DNA of 7,868 bases from Candidatus Eiseniibacteriota bacterium. GTDB lineage: Bacteria; Eisenbacteria; RBG-16-71-46; JAGVPR01. The notes under the pieces are model-generated. The model made no database searches. It was not told where the DNA came from and saw only the letters and a list, made by a program, of their open reading frames with translations. The position numbers and the translations under genes are program-made. The stretch is from positions 1-7,868 of the forward strand of contig JAGVPR010000032.1 in the NCBI GenBank assembly GCA_020052115.1, given 5' to 3'. Positions within the stretch are counted from its first letter, which is position 1, and each line of letters opens with the position of its first letter. Shown here one piece after another: positions 6,019-7,868 of the stretch.

Positions 6019-6609
6019 TCACATGCTCGAGGCGAACTGGGCGATCCCCCTCATGAGCATCTGGATCGCGATGGCTACGAGCACCATGCCCATCAGGCGC
6101 TCGACCGCCATCAGGACCTTGTCGCCCAGGACCTTCGAGAGGAACCCCGACGACGAGATGATGAGGCCGCATGCGAACCATGCCACACCGAGCGCGAGGA
6201 GCCACTCGGCCCAGCGCGAGGGTTCTCTGTTCATGATGAGGAGCACGGACGCCAGGGCCGAGGGGCCCGCGACGTAGGGGATCGCCAGAGGGAACACGAA
6301 AGGCTCGCCCCGGACTTCAGCGCCCGAGGCGCCGCCGGCCGGAGGGAACACCATCCGCACGGCGATCAGGAAGAGGACGGTGCCGCCGGCGGCTGTGAGC
6401 GCCGATTCGGAAATCTGCAGAGCCGAGAGCAGGTACTGCCCGCCGAAGAGGAAGATCACCATCACGAAGAGGGCGATCAGAAGCTCACGGATGATGATCC
6501 GGCGGCGCCGCTCTTCGGGCACGCCCCTCAAGGCCGCGACGAAGAACGGGATGTTCCCGAACGGGTCCATCACGAGGAAGAGGAGGACAGCGGCCGAGAG
6601 GATGGTCAT
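6019..6609 (-). CDS. MarC-family integral membrane protein
   Basis: A 196-residue inner-membrane protein of the MarC family (UPF0056; E. coli relatives MarC and YhgN), whose transported substrate is not established. It has six hydrophobic segments (about 3-26, 40-62, 68-88, 106-125, 135-155, 170-190) in two halves. Family signatures are the N-terminal MDPFGNIPFF (14-23), PLAIPYVAGPSA (107-118) in the second half, and the closing ERLMGMVLVAIAIQM helix (170-184). The length is usual. The ATG at 6609 has GGAG eight bases upstream. It stands alone: about 195 bases separate it from the HNH gene and 240 from hicB. Earlier ideas that MarC confers multiple antibiotic resistance were not upheld, so no resistance role is claimed. 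No symbol is given because marC and yhgN cannot be told apart here. Confidence 0.92.
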   Translation of the reverse strand: MTILSAAVLLFLVMDPFGNIPFFVAALRGVPEERRRRIIIRELLIALFVMVIFLFGGQYLLSALQISESALTAAGGTVLFLIAVRMVFPPAGGASGAEVRGEPFVFPLAIPYVAGPSALASVLLIMNREPSRWAEWLLALGVAWFACGLIISSSGFLSKVLGDKVLMAVERLMGMVLVAIAIQMLMRGIAQFASSM

Positions 6610-6712
6610 ATGGGGGCTCCGTATTTCACTGGCCCTGACGGTTCAGACGATCTAGGCACGTATGGCCTGCGGGCGCGGCCGGCGCGGAGCACCGAGTTGG
6701 CGTGCCGCTTGG

Positions 6713-6727
6713 GACACGCGGCGTGTC
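6713..6727. repeat. Perfect short palindrome in the HNH-marC gap
   Basis: GACACGC-G-GCGTGTC has two perfect 7-base arms around one central base. It sits between the HNH stop and the marC start, about 104 bases before marC. This could be an operator for marC or part of a transcript 3' end. No neighbouring T-run is present. Confidence 0.4.
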
Positions 6728-6759
6728 AACAGCACTTGGCTGGTGCAACCGGTAGTTCT

Positions 6760-6786
6760 GCTGCCAGTCGCGTGGCGATTGGCAGC
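6760..6786. repeat. Strong hairpin just after the HNH gene
   Basis: GCTGCCAGTCGC (6760-6771) and GCGATTGGCAGC (6775-6786) form a 12-base stem with a 3-base GTG loop. Eleven pairs are perfect and one is a G-T wobble on the plus strand (A-C mismatch on the minus strand). It starts 18 bases beyond the HNH stop. Its position suggests an RNA 3' end, but no T-run follows in either direction. Confidence 0.55.
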
Positions 6787-6804
6787 CACTGCCGGGAATG
6801 CGGA

Positions 6805-7743
6805 TCACGCGGCACCCCTGAACCGTTCGTATCGATCCGCCAGTCGCCCAGAATCGGGATAGTCATCCGGACGACGCGGAAGAGCAAGAGGGGAGTTGTG
6901 CAGACCCTGAAGGCCGTGTCGGAGCATCGGGCCGTCGCTCTCGGCCAGAACTCGAGGATGAACCTCGACAACATAGTCGGGTCTGATACCGATAATCATG
7001 TGATCGAAGGCAGCATGGTGGATCTTGCAGAGGGCCAACCCGTTGGTTACCAGTGGCTCCCCGGTAGGCGAGGAGTCGGGAATTATGTGGGCTGCGTCCA
7101 AGAGGTCTCGGTGACCGAGCCGGCACAGCGTGCAGCGGTCACGGTAGGCGTGAAGGACTCGCTCCCTGAAGACGCGTTGGTGGAGACGAGTTCGGACGAC
7201 GGAGGTGATGTAGGCGCGACGTCCGGTAGACTCCCGCATCTGGAAAGTCGGTGAGGCGCTGGCTTGGGCAGCGGATTCTGCTGTCTGCGCATCGTCGACG
7301 GCGACCCTGAAGGCAAGTTCGTCGGGATTGTCGCCAACAATGAAGACCGGCCAAAGGGCTAGGTATCGGCCCTTAGCGACGCCATAGAAGTAGACCAGAG
7401 GAGTCTGGAGGCGCATGGCCTCACGGAGCCCGAGATTATCGCGGTGGGTCGGATCCGTGCCGCGATATCGATAGCTGAGGAATCCATCGGCAGTCAGGCT
7501 GTCATCATAGGGCCCATTGGCCACGGTCGTGATCGAGAGCGGCAAATGATCGAGGACGGCAGGCTTGAATATCCCCTGAGGTCCCAGCAGCGGCACGCGG
7601 GAGCCGTCGCGCTCAAACCCCTTCCTCAGGAGGTCGATCGGCAGCACATCGCCATGGATCTGTACTTGGCTCTGAAGCCACCGAAATGCCTCCACCCTGA
7701 CGGCGGCATCGTGTTCATGGGAACGAGAGACACTCGCGTTCAA
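6805..7743 (-). CDS. HNH endonuclease, predicted restriction enzyme (COG3440-like)
   Basis: A 312-residue soluble protein in two parts. The C-terminal half holds an HNH nuclease of the beta-beta-alpha-metal type: Cys204/Cys207 (CTLC) and Cys239 with His242 in CKIHH outline a structural zinc site. His219 (DAAHI), Asn234 (TNGLALC) and His243 are the probable catalytic set. The N-terminal half (~30-150) is beta-rich, with PQGIFKPAVLDHLPLSITT, YDDSLTADGFLSYRYRGTD and PLVYFYGVAKGRYLALWPVF. It resembles the N-terminal region of predicted HNH restriction endonucleases and could recognise modified DNA; that role is inference. No methyltransferase is beside it, which would suit a modification-dependent (type IV) enzyme. 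The ORF start is TTG at 7743 with GGAG 11 bases upstream; the frame remains open further up without ATG, and GTG (residue 17, at 7695) is an alternative. Parts of the gene are less GC-rich than the kinase gene (29/60 in 6961-7020). Confidence 0.85.
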   Translation of the reverse strand: MNASVSRSHEHDAAVRVEAFRWLQSQVQIHGDVLPIDLLRKGFERDGSRVPLLGPQGIFKPAVLDHLPLSITTVANGPYDDSLTADGFLSYRYRGTDPTHRDNLGLREAMRLQTPLVYFYGVAKGRYLALWPVFIVGDNPDELAFRVAVDDAQTAESAAQASASPTFQMRESTGRRAYITSVVRTRLHQRVFRERVLHAYRDRCTLCRLGHRDLLDAAHIIPDSSPTGEPLVTNGLALCKIHHAAFDHMIIGIRPDYVVEVHPRVLAESDGPMLRHGLQGLHNSPLALPRRPDDYPDSGRLADRYERFRGAA

Positions 7744-7797
7744 GTTAGTCGATACTCCATCGTCAGTAGAACGCTGTGATGACCTGCAGCGCCGTGG

Positions 7798-7820
7798 CGG
7801 CGCGGGCTTGGCCCGTGCCG
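7798..7820. repeat. Strong hairpin upstream of the HNH gene
   Basis: CGGCGCGGGC (7798-7807) and GCCCGTGCCG (7811-7820) form a 10-base stem with a 3-base TTG loop and a single plus-strand G-T wobble. It lies 55 bases upstream of the TTG start. It may end an upstream transcript or lie in the HNH leader. No T-run is present. Confidence 0.5.
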
Positions 7821-7860
7821 ACCGCCGCCTCTCTCTGCCGCCTTCCTCGCCAAGCCCGTG
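7801..7860. repeat. Alternative long-range inverted repeat overlapping the hairpin
   Basis: CGCGGGCTTGGC (7801-7812) can also pair with GCCAAGCCCGTG (7849-7860), 12 bases with one wobble. This uses the same left arm and loop as the local hairpin, so the two structures exclude each other. The right arm and the hairpin's right arm share GCCCGTG as a direct repeat. Confidence 0.4.
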
Positions 7861-7868
7861 ACGCGCGA

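Noticed and set aside
6610..6804. Integron attC site suggested by the hairpins
   Set aside because: No RYYYAAC / GTTRRRY core pair brackets the stems, and no integrase is present in the window.
5797..7254. A 485-codon open frame on the plus strand
   Set aside because: It runs antisense across marC, its gaps and most of the HNH gene. Its protein is rich in His/Asp/Arg/Glu with no domain-like pattern, whereas the minus-strand genes have clear family motifs.
7763..7868. Partial minus-strand reading frame ending ...ATALQVITAFY at a TGA (7763-7765)
   Set aside because: It could be the tail of an upstream gene, but about 34 residues with no recognisable motif in a GC-rich stretch where other frames are also open is not enough support.

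Overview
The window is GC-rich bacterial chromosome. A counted 60-base row in the kinase gene (1921-1980) is 42/60 G+C. Genes are closely packed, with Shine-Dalgarno sites of the GGAGG type, and all but the first lie on the minus strand. The gene set (BatA-like protein, cytosolic multi-PAS hybrid kinase, MntP, DUF1801, HicBA, MarC, HNH nuclease) fits a free-living environmental bacterium. No marker gene allows a phylum to be named. An uncultivated high-GC lineage is only a guess.

Layout. (1) 1-305, plus strand: C-terminal end of a membrane protein resembling the BatA/VWA family. (2) 312-3611, minus: a 1099-residue hybrid sensor kinase (three PAS domains, HisKA, HATPase, two receivers, HPt), convergent with the first gene and only 6 bases from it. 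(3) 3612-3866: a 255-base gap holding a near-perfect 27-base inverted repeat and a weak promoter-like AT island. (4) 3867-4891, minus: a two-gene unit, a DUF1801 protein followed by the manganese exporter MntP, with a recognisable -10 box upstream. (5) 4965-5317, minus: an unrecognised small protein with a hydrophobic N-terminus, split by an apparent one-base frameshift. (6) 5372-5778, minus: a hicBA toxin-antitoxin pair, antitoxin first, stop and start overlapping as ATGA. A consensus TATAAT box lies upstream, bracketed by two copies of a palindrome-like sequence. (7) 6019-6609, minus: a MarC-family membrane protein. (8) 6805-7743, minus: a predicted restriction endonuclease with an unclassified N-terminal domain and a C-terminal HNH domain, with strong hairpins on both sides. 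No stretch over 300 bases lacks a gene.

How it fits together. The kinase is a self-contained phosphorelay, His to Asp to HPt His, whose final response regulator is not in the window. DUF1801-MntP looks like one transcript. The hicBA pair and the HNH nuclease are typical accessory or defence genes, separated by marC. Parts of the nuclease gene are visibly less GC-rich than the kinase gene. The items most worth follow-up are the duplicated operator-like sites at hicBA, whose HicB has no visible DNA-binding domain; the frameshifted small membrane protein; and the N-terminal domain of the HNH protein.
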